From Hyphomicrobiales bacterium (GTDB lineage: Bacteria; Pseudomonadota; Alphaproteobacteria; Rhizobiales; Rhizobiaceae): a DNA stretch of 64,000 bases. Positions 26,414 through 33,493 of the stretch are shown here, in pieces. The notes beneath the pieces were generated by a model, which saw only the letters and a program-made list of their open reading frames with translations, was not told the origin of the DNA and searched no databases. The stretch covers positions 1-64,000 of the forward strand of contig UBQX01000017.1 of the NCBI GenBank assembly GCA_900467685.1, written 5' to 3'. How positions within the stretch are numbered: the first letter of the stretch is position 1; every line of letters begins with the position of its first letter. The translations under genes were made by a program, and so were the position numbers.

Positions 26414-27187
26414 ATGCTGCCAGACAGAGCGTTTTTCGATCGCCTTGCCGAAATCGCCGCGCGCGAAACGCTGCCGCGCTTTCGGGCCGGTGCTGCGGTG
26501 GTCAACAAGGAGGCGGGCGGCTTCGATCCCGTCACCGAGGGCGACCGGGCGGCGGAAGAGGCCATCCGTGCCGAGATCGAGCGGGCCTTTCCCGATCACG
26601 GGATTCTCGGCGAGGAGCATGGCAATGTTGGTCTGGATCGCGAGAATGTCTGGGTGATCGACCCGATCGACGGCACGCGCGCCTTCATTTCAGGGCTCCC
26701 GGTCTGGGGGACGCTGATCGGACTTTACAGCGGCGGTCGCGCCAATATGGGTCTGGTGGATCAGCCGTTTACCGGCGAGCGCTATTTCTCCGACGGCACG
26801 GCGTCCTATTACACCGGCCCGGGCGGCGCGCGGCAGATCAAGACGCGCGACTGTGGCGATATCTCCAATGCCACGCTGTTTTCCACCTCGCCACATCTGT
26901 TTACGGGCGAGGACGAGCGGAAATATCGGGCGGTTGAAAAGACCGTGCGGCTCTTCCGCTATGGCTGCGACTGCTATGCCTATATGCTGGTCGCCAGCGG
27001 CAATATCGATCTCGTGGTCGAGAACCAGCTGAAGCCCTATGATGTCGGCGGGATCATTCCGATCATTGAGAACGCCGGCGGCGTCATCACGACCTGGGAT
27101 GGCGGGCGGCCGGAAATGGGCGGGCGGATCGTTGCCGCGGCGACGCCGGCGCTGCACAAGCAGGCACTGGAACTGCTGGCAGGCTGA
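26414..27187 (+). CDS. hisN: Histidinol-phosphatase, inositol monophosphatase family
   Basis: A 257-residue magnesium-dependent phosphatase. The metal site is formed by GEEHG (near residue 71) and WVIDPIDGTRAFISG (near 79-93), with the C-terminal YDVGGIIPIIENAGGVITTWDG segment completing it. Within the family, the sequence style (GLPVWGTLIGLY, SNATLFSTSPHLF) fits HisN-type histidinol-phosphatases, which perform the penultimate step of histidine synthesis in these bacteria. Inositol monophosphatase activity cannot be excluded. It is divergent from the small RNA. Its stop abuts that of the convergent alpha/beta hydrolase within a 20-base palindrome. Confidence 0.85.
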   Translation: MLPDRAFFDRLAEIAARETLPRFRAGAAVVNKEAGGFDPVTEGDRAAEEAIRAEIERAFPDHGILGEEHGNVGLDRENVWVIDPIDGTRAFISGLPVWGTLIGLYSGGRANMGLVDQPFTGERYFSDGTASYYTGPGGARQIKTRDCGDISNATLFSTSPHLFTGEDERKYRAVEKTVRLFRYGCDCYAYMLVASGNIDLVVENQLKPYDVGGIIPIIENAGGVITTWDGGRPEMGGRIVAAATPALHKQALELLAG

Positions 27188-28228
27188 TCAGCCTGCCGCC
27201 TTTTCCGCGGTCTCTTCCTCTTCGATCAGTCGCACCGGCTCGGCAAAGCCGCCTGGAATGAAGGCGAAGAGCGCCGCCATGGCCTGGGCGCGATATTTCT
27301 CGGCTTCCTGGAAGACTTCGTGCTCCGCGCCGTTGATCGGGATCAGCTTGCCGGCGCGGAAGTAGCGCGACATCCGCTCGATCTCCGGATAGGAGGCCAC
27401 GCGGTCGGCGGTTGGGGCGAGGATCAGGGTCGGCACGGTGATCGATTGCAGATAGGTTGGCGAGACGACCTTGCGACCGGCCTTCAGGCATTCATAGAGC
27501 CAGCGCCAGGTCGGTGGCCCCAGCGTCAGTTCCGGATGCGCATCGAAGATCGCCTGATTGCGGGCAAAACGCTGCGGGTCCGAGGTGACGGCATTGCCCT
27601 CGAACTGTGAATAATCCCTGTCCTTGCGCGAGGCACGACCGCCGAGGCCGACGAGGCACATGAGGCGGGCGACGAAACGCACCATGCCGGGCGAAGGCCG
27701 CGTCGAGGCTAGCCCGAGGAAGGGCGCTGACACGACGACCCGCTCGACCCGGTTGGCGAGCCGCCGCGCGCTGGCCAGCGCAATGAGGCCGCCCGTCGAA
27801 TGGGCGACCAGGAAGAAGGGCAGTTTCGCATCCGGCAGCACGATCTGCTCGAAGAAGGCGTCGAGATCCTTCTGGTAGTCGCTGAAACGGCGGACATGGC
27901 CGAGCCGCTTGTTTTTGATCAGCCGCGGCGAGCCGCCCTGGCCGCGCAGGTCGAAGGTGGCAACCCAGAGGCCCGCATTGGTGATGTCGGTGATCGTCTC
28001 GGCATATTTCTCGATCGGCTCGCTGCGGCCCGGAAGGAGCACGACCGTTCCCTTGGGCGGCGAGGTCTTGCCCTTGAAGACGGCATAGCGCAGATCGATC
28101 CCGTCATGGGTCCTGAAGGTGCCGTCCAGATGGACCGGCGGCAGCGGATTGTCGGGGGTCTGATAGAGCAATGCGGTCACCGGGAATTCGATTTTGAGCG
28201 TTTCCTGTCTTCGCCTCTTGAAGCGCAA
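27188..28228 (-). CDS. Alpha/beta hydrolase (lysophospholipase-like, PldB type)
   Basis: A 346-residue serine hydrolase. The nucleophile elbow is [11 protein letters not shown] near residue 140, with acid and histidine expected in [13 protein letters not shown] (near 275) and [10 protein letters not shown] (near 300). The N-terminal [34 protein letters not shown] is characteristic of the PldB-type lysophospholipase group. No signal peptide is seen. Substrate is probably a lysolipid or monoglyceride, by family only. Its start codon region overlaps the -35/-10 region of the divergent hsp20 heat-shock promoter, so heat induction of hsp20 could interfere with its expression. Confidence 0.85.
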   Translation of the reverse strand: MRFKRRRQETLKIEFPVTALLYQTPDNPLPPVHLDGTFRTHDGIDLRYAVFKGKTSPPKGTVVLLPGRSEPIEKYAETITDITNAGLWVATFDLRGQGGSPRLIKNKRLGHVRRFSDYQKDLDAFFEQIVLPDAKLPFFLVAHSTGGLIALASARRLANRVERVVVSAPFLGLASTRPSPGMVRFVARLMCLVGLGGRASRKDRDYSQFEGNAVTSDPQRFARNQAIFDAHPELTLGPPTWRWLYECLKAGRKVVSPTYLQSITVPTLILAPTADRVASYPEIERMSRYFRAGKLIPINGAEHEVFQEAEKYRAQAMAALFAFIPGGFAEPVRLIEEEETAEKAAG

Positions 28229-28244
28229 AAATCAATTCCCATCT
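28217..28244 (+). promoter_or_regulatory. Candidate sigma-32 (RpoH) heat-shock promoter of hsp20
   Basis: CTTGAAG (28217-28223) and CCCATCT (28238-28244) are separated by 14 bases, close to the CTTGAAA/CCCCAT consensus for sigma-32. Transcription would start near 28252. The -35 element lies over the first codons of the divergent hydrolase gene. Confidence 0.7.
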
Positions 28245-28251
28245 GTTTCTT

Positions 28252-28347
28252 CGAAGATGCCAAACGGGTCTTCGCTAACCGCCTCCCGCCGCCTGAATCG
28301 GGGCATGAGGCATTGAAAACATTGACTGACGTCGCTTCTCAGGAGGA
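28252..28347 (+). promoter_or_regulatory. ROSE-like RNA thermometer in the hsp20 leader
   Basis: The predicted 5' leader of about 100 bases ends in TCGCT (28332-28336), a 4-base loop TCTC, then AGGA of the ribosome binding site (28341-28344). U-Y-GCU facing AGGA, with the G unpaired, is the hallmark last hairpin of ROSE elements, which hide the ribosome binding site at low temperature in rhizobial small heat-shock genes. The upstream helices were not folded in detail. Confidence 0.65.
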
Positions 28348-28351
28348 CATC

Positions 28352-28816
28352 ATGCGTCACATCGACTACTCTCCCCTTTATCGCTCCACCGTCGGCTTCG
28401 ACCGTCTTTTCAACATGCTTGACGGCGTCAGCCAGCCCGACCAGTCGCAGAGCTATCCGCCCTACAATATCGAGCGGACGGGTGAGAACGCCTATCGCAT
28501 CACCATGGCCGTTGCCGGCTTCGACGAAAGCGAGCTTTCCATCGAAGCACGCGAGCATGCGCTGACCGTCAAGGGTGAAAAATCCGCCGAAACCGACAAG
28601 GATATCGACTATCTCTATCGCGGCATTGCCAAGCGCGCCTTCGAGCGCCGCTTCCAGCTTGCCGACTATGTCGAAGTGCGCGGCGCCTCGCTGAAGAACG
28701 GCCTGCTCCACATCGACCTCGTGCGCGAAATTCCCGAAACGATGAAGCCGCGCCGCATCGATATTGTCGCCTCGAAGAGCGAAGCTCCGAAGGCGATCGA
28801 AGGCCAGCTCAACTAA
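28352..28816 (+). CDS. Small heat-shock protein, Hsp20/alpha-crystallin family
   Basis: A 154-residue ATP-independent chaperone. Residues about 34-130 make the alpha-crystallin domain: [50 protein letters not shown] and [15 protein letters not shown]. It binds unfolding proteins during heat stress. AGGAGG lies 5 bases before the ATG and is probably masked by the ROSE-like hairpin. A sigma-32-like promoter and a terminator bracket the gene, so it forms a single-gene, dual-controlled heat unit. The C-terminal I-x-I/V motif usual for oligomer assembly is weak here. Confidence 0.93.
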   Translation: MRHIDYSPLYRSTVGFDRLFNMLDGVSQPDQSQSYPPYNIERTGENAYRITMAVAGFDESELSIEAREHALTVKGEKSAETDKDIDYLYRGIAKRAFERRFQLADYVEVRGASLKNGLLHIDLVREIPETMKPRRIDIVASKSEAPKAIEGQLN

Positions 28817-28856
28817 GCTGACTTGATACTGAACATACTCCTCCGGTTTGATTGGA

Positions 28857-28890
28857 AGAGGCCCCCGGTTTCCCTGCCGGGGGTCTTTTC
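28857..28890 (+). terminator. Rho-independent terminator after hsp20
   Basis: AGGCCCCCGG pairs with CCGGGGGTCT (one G-T pair) around an 8-base loop, followed by TTTTC. It lies 40 bases after the hsp20 stop and just before the convergent doxX stop at 28900. Confidence 0.75.
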
Positions 28891-28899
28891 TTGTCTGCG

Positions 28900-29478
28900 T
28901 CAGGCCATTTGCGGCTTTGGCGCAAGACGGGACAGGATCGCGTCGAGCGAGATCGCGCCACCGCCCTTGAGCGCCAGATAGACGAGCGGGACGCTCCAGA
29001 GCAGGCGCTGGTCGGCAATCAGGCTGTCGGGGAAGCGGTCGAACAGCGCGCCGATGGTCTGGGCGTCGGCCATGTGGCCGAAGATGTCGGTGAGCGTCTG
29101 GACGACGACGAAACCGATCATGCCGACGGAAGCCACGCGGGTGAAGAGGCCGAGCACGACCAGCGTGGGCAGGATGAGTTCCATATAGGTGCCGAGCGGC
29201 ACGATGATCTTCCACGGAAAGAAGGGAAGCGCGCCGACATCGCCGCTGACCGCGTCCATGGCCTTGGGTGCAATCTGATAGAAGGCGCCGTCCTGGATCT
29301 GGAAGAAGCCGGCAAAGCCTTCGCCCACCTTCGTGCCGAAGGAGTTCAGGAAATAAAAATAAAGGACGGCGAAGAAGACGAAACGGGCGAAGAGGCCGAG
29401 AAACCAGCTCTCCGTCAGCTTTTCGGCCAAGCCGAAGACGCCGTCGTGCAATTGCTTGATCTTCATCAGAAAATTCAT
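28900..29478 (-). CDS. DoxX-family membrane protein, last gene of the bufferin operon
   Basis: A 192-residue inner-membrane protein with about four hydrophobic segments, including FARFVFFAVLYFYFLNSF, PLGTYMELILPTLVVLGLFTRVAS and GFVVVQTLTDIFGH. It is of the DoxX type, whose members are linked to quinol oxidation or thiol redox homeostasis. The ATG at 29478 follows the stop of the DUF2063 gene by one base, so the genes are coupled. A DoxX gene commonly closes DUF2282-DUF692-DUF2063 operons. A role in redox supply or membrane export for the modified peptide is a guess. Confidence 0.88.
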   Translation of the reverse strand: MNFLMKIKQLHDGVFGLAEKLTESWFLGLFARFVFFAVLYFYFLNSFGTKVGEGFAGFFQIQDGAFYQIAPKAMDAVSGDVGALPFFPWKIIVPLGTYMELILPTLVVLGLFTRVASVGMIGFVVVQTLTDIFGHMADAQTIGALFDRFPDSLIADQRLLWSVPLVYLALKGGGAISLDAILSRLAPKPQMA

Positions 29479-29479
29479 G

Positions 29480-30265
29480 TCAGGAAACCTCCATCCCCTC
29501 AAATAGGACACTTGAAAATGCGCCTGCCTCGATGATGGCCGAAATTGCGGCCGGCAGGTTGAAATGAGGATCGGCAGACAGGGCTGCTCCTGCGGCCTCG
29601 CCGAGTGTGTGGCCCTCGATCAGCAGGCCGACGAAATCCGCGCCGCCTTGCGGCAGATGGCGGATTTCGGGGTCGTAGGCGGGGCGGGTGATCAGGCCGT
29701 CTTCCGCCACGAATGGGTCGAGGCCATCCAGCGGTTCGCCGGCACGGTCGCGCGCCATGATCGTCACGGCAGCGTGTTCGCCCCGGAAAAGGCGCGTCGC
29801 GGGATGGGCGACGAAGGTGAGTGCGGCAAGCTGTTCGGGGAAGACCCGCTGAAGGACGCTTCCATCGAAAGGCGTGGCATCGGCCGCGTGGAAACTGTCG
29901 AGCCACAGGCGTTCCAGCCGGGCAACACCGGCCAGGAACGGCAGGTCTGCCGCCGGCTCGAACCGTGCGATAAAGTCGGGGAAGCTCGCGCCATATTCGA
30001 AGAGCAGGCGCGAGGTCGGCGGATTGTCCTGCACGTAAAGCCTTGCCATCGCTCGGAAGAACTCCTCGCCGACCAGGTTCTGGACGGTCGGGAAGACTTC
30101 AGACAGCGCGTTGACGAGGCTCACCGTGACATTGTTGCGATAGATGCCGAAGCGCCGGGACGCCTCCCTCCCGTCCGGTGTGACCATGCCTTCGGGGATG
30201 GTGCGGTCGGGATCGAGAAGGGCGGCTGCAAAGGACTGTTGTGCGGACGGTGAAGCGCTATCCAT
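29480..30265 (-). CDS. bufC: DUF2063 protein, MNIO partner (BufC-like)
   Basis: A 261-residue cytoplasmic protein. The N-terminal [19 protein letters not shown] and [34 protein letters not shown] (residues about 9-70) are the DUF2063 domain; a second beta-rich half follows. In bufferin and related peptide pathways this protein partners the DUF692 enzyme, probably by holding the precursor peptide. Its ATG overlaps the end of bufB by eight bases (ATGGATAG), which implies translational coupling and near-equal amounts. ATG at 30265 is preferred; a longer frame to 30361 only reads into bufB. Confidence 0.9.
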   Translation of the reverse strand: MDSASPSAQQSFAAALLDPDRTIPEGMVTPDGREASRRFGIYRNNVTVSLVNALSEVFPTVQNLVGEEFFRAMARLYVQDNPPTSRLLFEYGASFPDFIARFEPAADLPFLAGVARLERLWLDSFHAADATPFDGSVLQRVFPEQLAALTFVAHPATRLFRGEHAAVTIMARDRAGEPLDGLDPFVAEDGLITRPAYDPEIRHLPQGGADFVGLLIEGHTLGEAAGAALSADPHFNLPAAISAIIEAGAFSSVLFEGMEVS

Positions 30266-31157
30266 GGCGCAGACCCATGAGATAGGTGCTGGCGTGACGG
30301 GCAAGGATTGCGTCGGCGGCCTGCGCTTCGCGGCGAAGCACCGGCCATTCGGGGACGTCATTATCCCATTCGATCAAGGTCGGGAGCGGGCCGGTCTGGC
30401 GGATGATGATATCGTATAGTTGCCAAACCTCGTCATCGACGGGGCGGTCATGGGCATCGATCAGGAGGCGCGCGCCGTCCTCGTCCTGGTCTTCCGCGTG
30501 GCCTGCCAGATGGATCTCCTCGACAAGGTCGAGCGGGAAATCCTGCAGATACATCAGCGGCTTGAAGCGGTTGTTGACCGACGAGACCAGTACGTTGTTG
30601 ACGTCGAGCAGCAGGCCGCAGCCGGTGCGGCGGGCAATCTCGCGGATGAAATCCGTCTCGCTCATCGTCGAGTGTTCGAAGACCGCATAGGTCGAGGGGT
30701 TCTCGAGCAGGATCTTGCGACGGAGGACAGATTGCACCAGGTCGATGTGATCGCAGACGCGGTCGAGCGTTTCCCGGTCATAAGGGACCGGCAGCAAATC
30801 ATTGAAATAGCTGTCGTCATGCGTGGACCAGGCCAAGTGTTCGGATATCTGTTCGGGCTGATAGCGCTCGATGACGGTCTTGAGGCGGGAAAGGTGCATG
30901 GCGTCGATGCCGTTCTCGGACCCGATGGACAGTCCGACGCCATGCACGGAGAGCGGAAATTGCTCACGCATGCGGGTCAGCAGGCGGTGCGGGTGACCGC
31001 CAGCCCCCATGTAGTTCTCCGCATGTACTTCCAGGAAACCGATCCGGTAGCTGTCCGCGAGGATCGCGTCGGCATGAACGGACTTGAAGCCGGCTCCGGC
31101 GCGAGCGGGCAACGTCTTGCCGTTTCGGGCAGGGTGGCCGAGAACTTCCGGTTTCAT
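30258..31157 (-). CDS. bufB: DUF692 multinuclear non-heme iron oxidase (BufB-like MNIO)
   Basis: A 299-residue TIM-barrel enzyme. The expected metal ligands are all visible: His72 in SVHGVG, Glu106 in ISEHLAW, Asp185/Asn187 in LLLDVNN, His216 and His220 in EIHLAGH, His236 in IDAH, and Glu263 in LIEWDND. MNIO enzymes use two or three iron ions and oxygen to modify cysteines of precursor peptides; in bufferin synthesis they make thiooxazole-type rings. ATG at 31157 has GAGGAA 8 bases upstream; the TTG at 31172 is the start of that site. A hairpin separates it from bufA upstream. Confidence 0.93.
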   Translation of the reverse strand: MKPEVLGHPARNGKTLPARAGAGFKSVHADAILADSYRIGFLEVHAENYMGAGGHPHRLLTRMREQFPLSVHGVGLSIGSENGIDAMHLSRLKTVIERYQPEQISEHLAWSTHDDSYFNDLLPVPYDRETLDRVCDHIDLVQSVLRRKILLENPSTYAVFEHSTMSETDFIREIARRTGCGLLLDVNNVLVSSVNNRFKPLMYLQDFPLDLVEEIHLAGHAEDQDEDGARLLIDAHDRPVDDEVWQLYDIIIRQTGPLPTLIEWDNDVPEWPVLRREAQAADAILARHASTYLMGLRHG

Positions 31158-31187
31158 GTTCTTGTTCCTCAAATGATTTTGGTCATG

Positions 31188-31229
31188 AAAAAGCCGGCAC
31201 CCCAGCCGGGGGCAGCCCGGACGCCGGAT
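31188..31229 (-). terminator. Likely attenuator between bufA and bufB
   Basis: A GC-rich hairpin (outer stem GCCGGC with GCCGG; an inner CCGGG/CCCGG stem) is followed on the minus strand by five T residues, in the 200-base gap between bufA and bufB. Partial termination here would give more precursor message than enzyme message. Confidence 0.65.
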
Positions 31230-31358
31230 TCAATGGTCAAGGCCTCCGCCTCGCGATATCCATGGATCGAAACCCTTGGCGGCTGAGGCATTGACGCAAT
31301 GTCTGGCGTTCCGGATTGGGGCGTCCTTAGACGCTCTGCCGGTCCTCTTGGCCCGCGA

Positions 31359-31670
31359 TTATGCCGGCAGGTCGCGCTTCAGCGCTTCGAGCGAGCCCGC
31401 GCGGTCGCCCGGCAGCTTCATCGTGGTGCAGGTGCCCTTGGCCACGTATTTCCAGGAATTGCCCTGGAAGTCGACCTTGGAGGTGCCGGCGCAGGTCGTG
31501 CCGGGGCCGGCTGCGCAGTCGTTCTTGCCAGCCATGGCAACGCCGAAGCACTTTTCCTTGGCGTCATCGGCCGCAGCCGGGGTGACGGACGAGACGAAGG
31601 TGGTGGCGGAAACTGCCATCATGAGGGCGCTGGCAACTGCAGATGCGCCGATTACGGACTTGGTGGACAT
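31359..31670 (-). CDS. bufA: DUF2282 bufferin-type precursor peptide (BufA1-like)
   Basis: A 103-residue secreted peptide precursor. Residues 1-34 form a signal peptide (Ala/Ser/Val-rich, ending TPAAA). The mature part has exactly four cysteines, Cys41, Cys52, Cys60 and Cys81, in [23 protein letters not shown] and KGTCTTM, the DUF2282 pattern. In characterised bufferins, core cysteines are converted by the MNIO enzyme and the exported product binds copper, protecting the cell. ATG at 31670 follows GAGGAG. It heads the operon with bufB, bufC and doxX. Copper as the metal is by family analogy. Confidence 0.92.
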   Translation of the reverse strand: MSTKSVIGASAVASALMMAVSATTFVSSVTPAAADDAKEKCFGVAMAGKNDCAAGPGTTCAGTSKVDFQGNSWKYVAKGTCTTMKLPGDRAGSLEALKRDLPA

Positions 31671-31785
31671 TATGGATCTCCTCAAATTGCTTGGTTTCGG
31701 CGAGGCTGAAATTCCCGCCGCCGGGCCTCTCTGGTCCGGTGATCAGAAGCTCTCACATTTTCTGCTGAAGTCAAAATCAAGCTGC

Positions 31786-31803
31786 GTTTATCTGGCGATA
31801 AAC
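31786..31803. promoter_or_regulatory. Perfect inverted repeat upstream of the bufferin operon
   Basis: GTTTATC, TGGC, GATAAAC: 7-base arms around 4 bases, 116 bases before bufA and 72 beyond the convergently placed ltaE stop side. It is a good size for a dimeric repressor. I did not find a convincing ECF-sigma (GTAACC/CGAA) promoter, which controls bufferins in Caulobacter. Confidence 0.45.
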
Positions 31804-31874
31804 GTCGTGTGATACCCACGTGACGGCCGCGTCATCGGCGGCGCGCCAACCGTGACGTTTCCGTGATCGGCGGT

Positions 31875-32927
31875 TTACCGCAAGATATCGATGAAGCGGT
31901 CGACTTCCGAAGCTTCCGTGGCGAAGGCCGTGACGAGGCGGACGAGGGTTTCATCCGGGGCCATCGTGTCGTGCAGATGCTCGGGGATCTCGTGCCAGTC
32001 ATAGAATTGCGCTCCGGCATCCCGCAGGCGCTTGGATGCATCATTGCGGACAATGGCGAAGACTTCATTGGCATTCGTGTCCCAAGCGGCTCGGGCGTTG
32101 GTGCTGGCGGCGATGCCTGCCCGCAGGCGATCGGCCATCGCGTTGGCATGGGACGCGAGCTCCAGCCAGAGACCGTCTTCGAAATAGGCTTCGAACTGGG
32201 CTGCAACAAAGCGGGTCTTGGAGAAGAGCTGGGCCGACTGCTTGCGGATGAAGGGGAGCTGGCGGGCCTGTTCCGGGTTCATGAAGACGATCGCTTCCGC
32301 GCACCAGCAGCCGTTCTTGGTCGCGCCGAAGGAGAGGATGTCGACGCCGCGCTTCCAGGTCATCTCGGCGGGTGTCACGTTGAGAGCCGTGAGCGCATTG
32401 GCAAACCGCGCGCCGTCCATGTGGAGCGGGATGTCGTGGCTCTTCGCGATGCCGGCGATACGCTCGATCTCCTCCAGAGAATAGAGCGTGCCGGATTCGG
32501 TCGATTGCGTCACCGTCACTGCCATGGGCTGGCCGGCATGGATGAAGGCGGGTGGGACGGCGCGGATGCCGCGCTCCAGGCTCAACGGATCGATCTTGCC
32601 ATCCTTGCCGGCTATGGGCGAGAGGCGGGCGGCGCTGGAGAAGAAGCCGGGCGCGCCGCATTCGTCGCAGAAGACATGCGCGCTGTCATGGCAGAAGATG
32701 ACGCCGCCGGGCTTGCCGACGCTGGCGAGAGCAAGCGAATTGGCCGCCGTTCCTGTCGAGACAAAGAAGACGGCGACCTCGCGCTCGAAGATGTCGTTGA
32801 AGGTCTGCTCCACCTTCTTGTCGAGCGCGGAGGTCCCGTAAGCCGAGGCGAAGCCGCCCGCTTCCGTTGTCAGACGCTGGGCAATCTTGGGGTGGGCACC
32901 AGCCCAGTTGTCGGAGGCAAAAAACAT
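31875..32927 (-). CDS. ltaE: Low-specificity threonine aldolase
   Basis: A 350-residue PLP enzyme of the beta-eliminating lyase group. Landmarks are FASDNWAGAHPKI at the N-terminus, the substrate loop STGTAANSLAL (near residue 60), HMDGARFANAL (near 168, the Asp that contacts the PLP ring) and FGATKNGCWCAEAIVF (the PLP-binding lysine near 205). It cleaves threonine or allo-threonine to glycine and acetaldehyde. Residue choices also occur in related phenylserine-type aldolases, so stereospecificity is open. It is divergent from gltB with a 566-base gap. Confidence 0.88.
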   Translation of the reverse strand: MFFASDNWAGAHPKIAQRLTTEAGGFASAYGTSALDKKVEQTFNDIFEREVAVFFVSTGTAANSLALASVGKPGGVIFCHDSAHVFCDECGAPGFFSSAARLSPIAGKDGKIDPLSLERGIRAVPPAFIHAGQPMAVTVTQSTESGTLYSLEEIERIAGIAKSHDIPLHMDGARFANALTALNVTPAEMTWKRGVDILSFGATKNGCWCAEAIVFMNPEQARQLPFIRKQSAQLFSKTRFVAAQFEAYFEDGLWLELASHANAMADRLRAGIAASTNARAAWDTNANEVFAIVRNDASKRLRDAGAQFYDWHEIPEHLHDTMAPDETLVRLVTAFATEASEVDRFIDILR

Positions 32928-33066
32928 GGTGAATTCGGTCTCGCTCGTGTCTTATAAAGGGGAGTGTCGGGACATTAATCAATTGTCTGCCGTGCGGCCA
33001 CATGGGTGCATGAGAAACGGCCAAATTTGATCAATTGGCAATATTGAGAGCATATTCACGCAATCG

Positions 33067-33100
33067 GCGAAATTTAATTACGCAAAGCCGTAATTTTGCG
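33067..33100. promoter_or_regulatory. Candidate operator upstream of gltB
   Basis: AATTACG, CAAAGC, CGTAATT (33076-33095) is a perfect 7-base dyad; outer bases GCGAAATT and AATTTTGCG extend the symmetry imperfectly. It lies about 400 bases before gltB and 150 before ltaE, so it could serve either gene. Confidence 0.4.
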
Positions 33101-33177
33101 AAAGCTTGTGTGGTGGGGCGTTAATATTTTGCCCCAAGGCCCTTGCAGCTTCGGCGTGTTTCTGGCATAGAACCGAT

Positions 33178-33206
33178 GAAATAGGACAGGTTTGCTGTCC
33201 TATTTC
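33178..33206 (+). promoter_or_regulatory. Strong hairpin in the gltB upstream region
   Basis: GAAATAGGACA pairs perfectly with TGTCCTATTTC around GGTTTGC (11-bp stem, 7-base loop). No T-run follows on the plus strand. It might be a leader structure of the gltB message, a protein site, or a terminator for an unseen upstream RNA. Confidence 0.4.
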
Positions 33207-33493
33207 GGTCTTGAGGGCCGAAGACGCGGCAAAAACGCTGGAAACAGCGACAATTCGCGCTATAGTCCGATCGTCACTTGCGGATGATAACGTCCGCCCA
33301 AGGACATCAATCAAGGCATGAGAATTTCGCAGGTTCCTGCGCCGTGTGACGGGGCAGGCGAGGCTGAGGGATGCTCACAGACGAGATGCGCAGCTTGTGC
33401 TGTGCGACGGACATGAGTCATGCAGCGCTTTGCTGCGTCAAGGGAATGAACAGGGGCGTCCGCGTGTGCGGACCGGTTTTTGGAGGAACGACG

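Larger units (their letters stand above)
32928..33493. other. Intergenic region between ltaE and gltB
   Basis: A 566-base gap with no credible gene; short frames on both strands (33078-33321) have no recognisable product. It holds an AT-rich dyad (33067-33100), a strong hairpin (33178-33206) and a small GCAGC/GCTGC stem near 33423. The distance from these to the gltB start suggests a long gltB leader. Confidence 0.6.

Noticed and set aside
33078..33321. Two short overlapping frames in the ltaE-gltB gap
   Set aside because: No ribosome binding sites, no family resemblance, and they overlap the hairpin and dyad that better explain the region.
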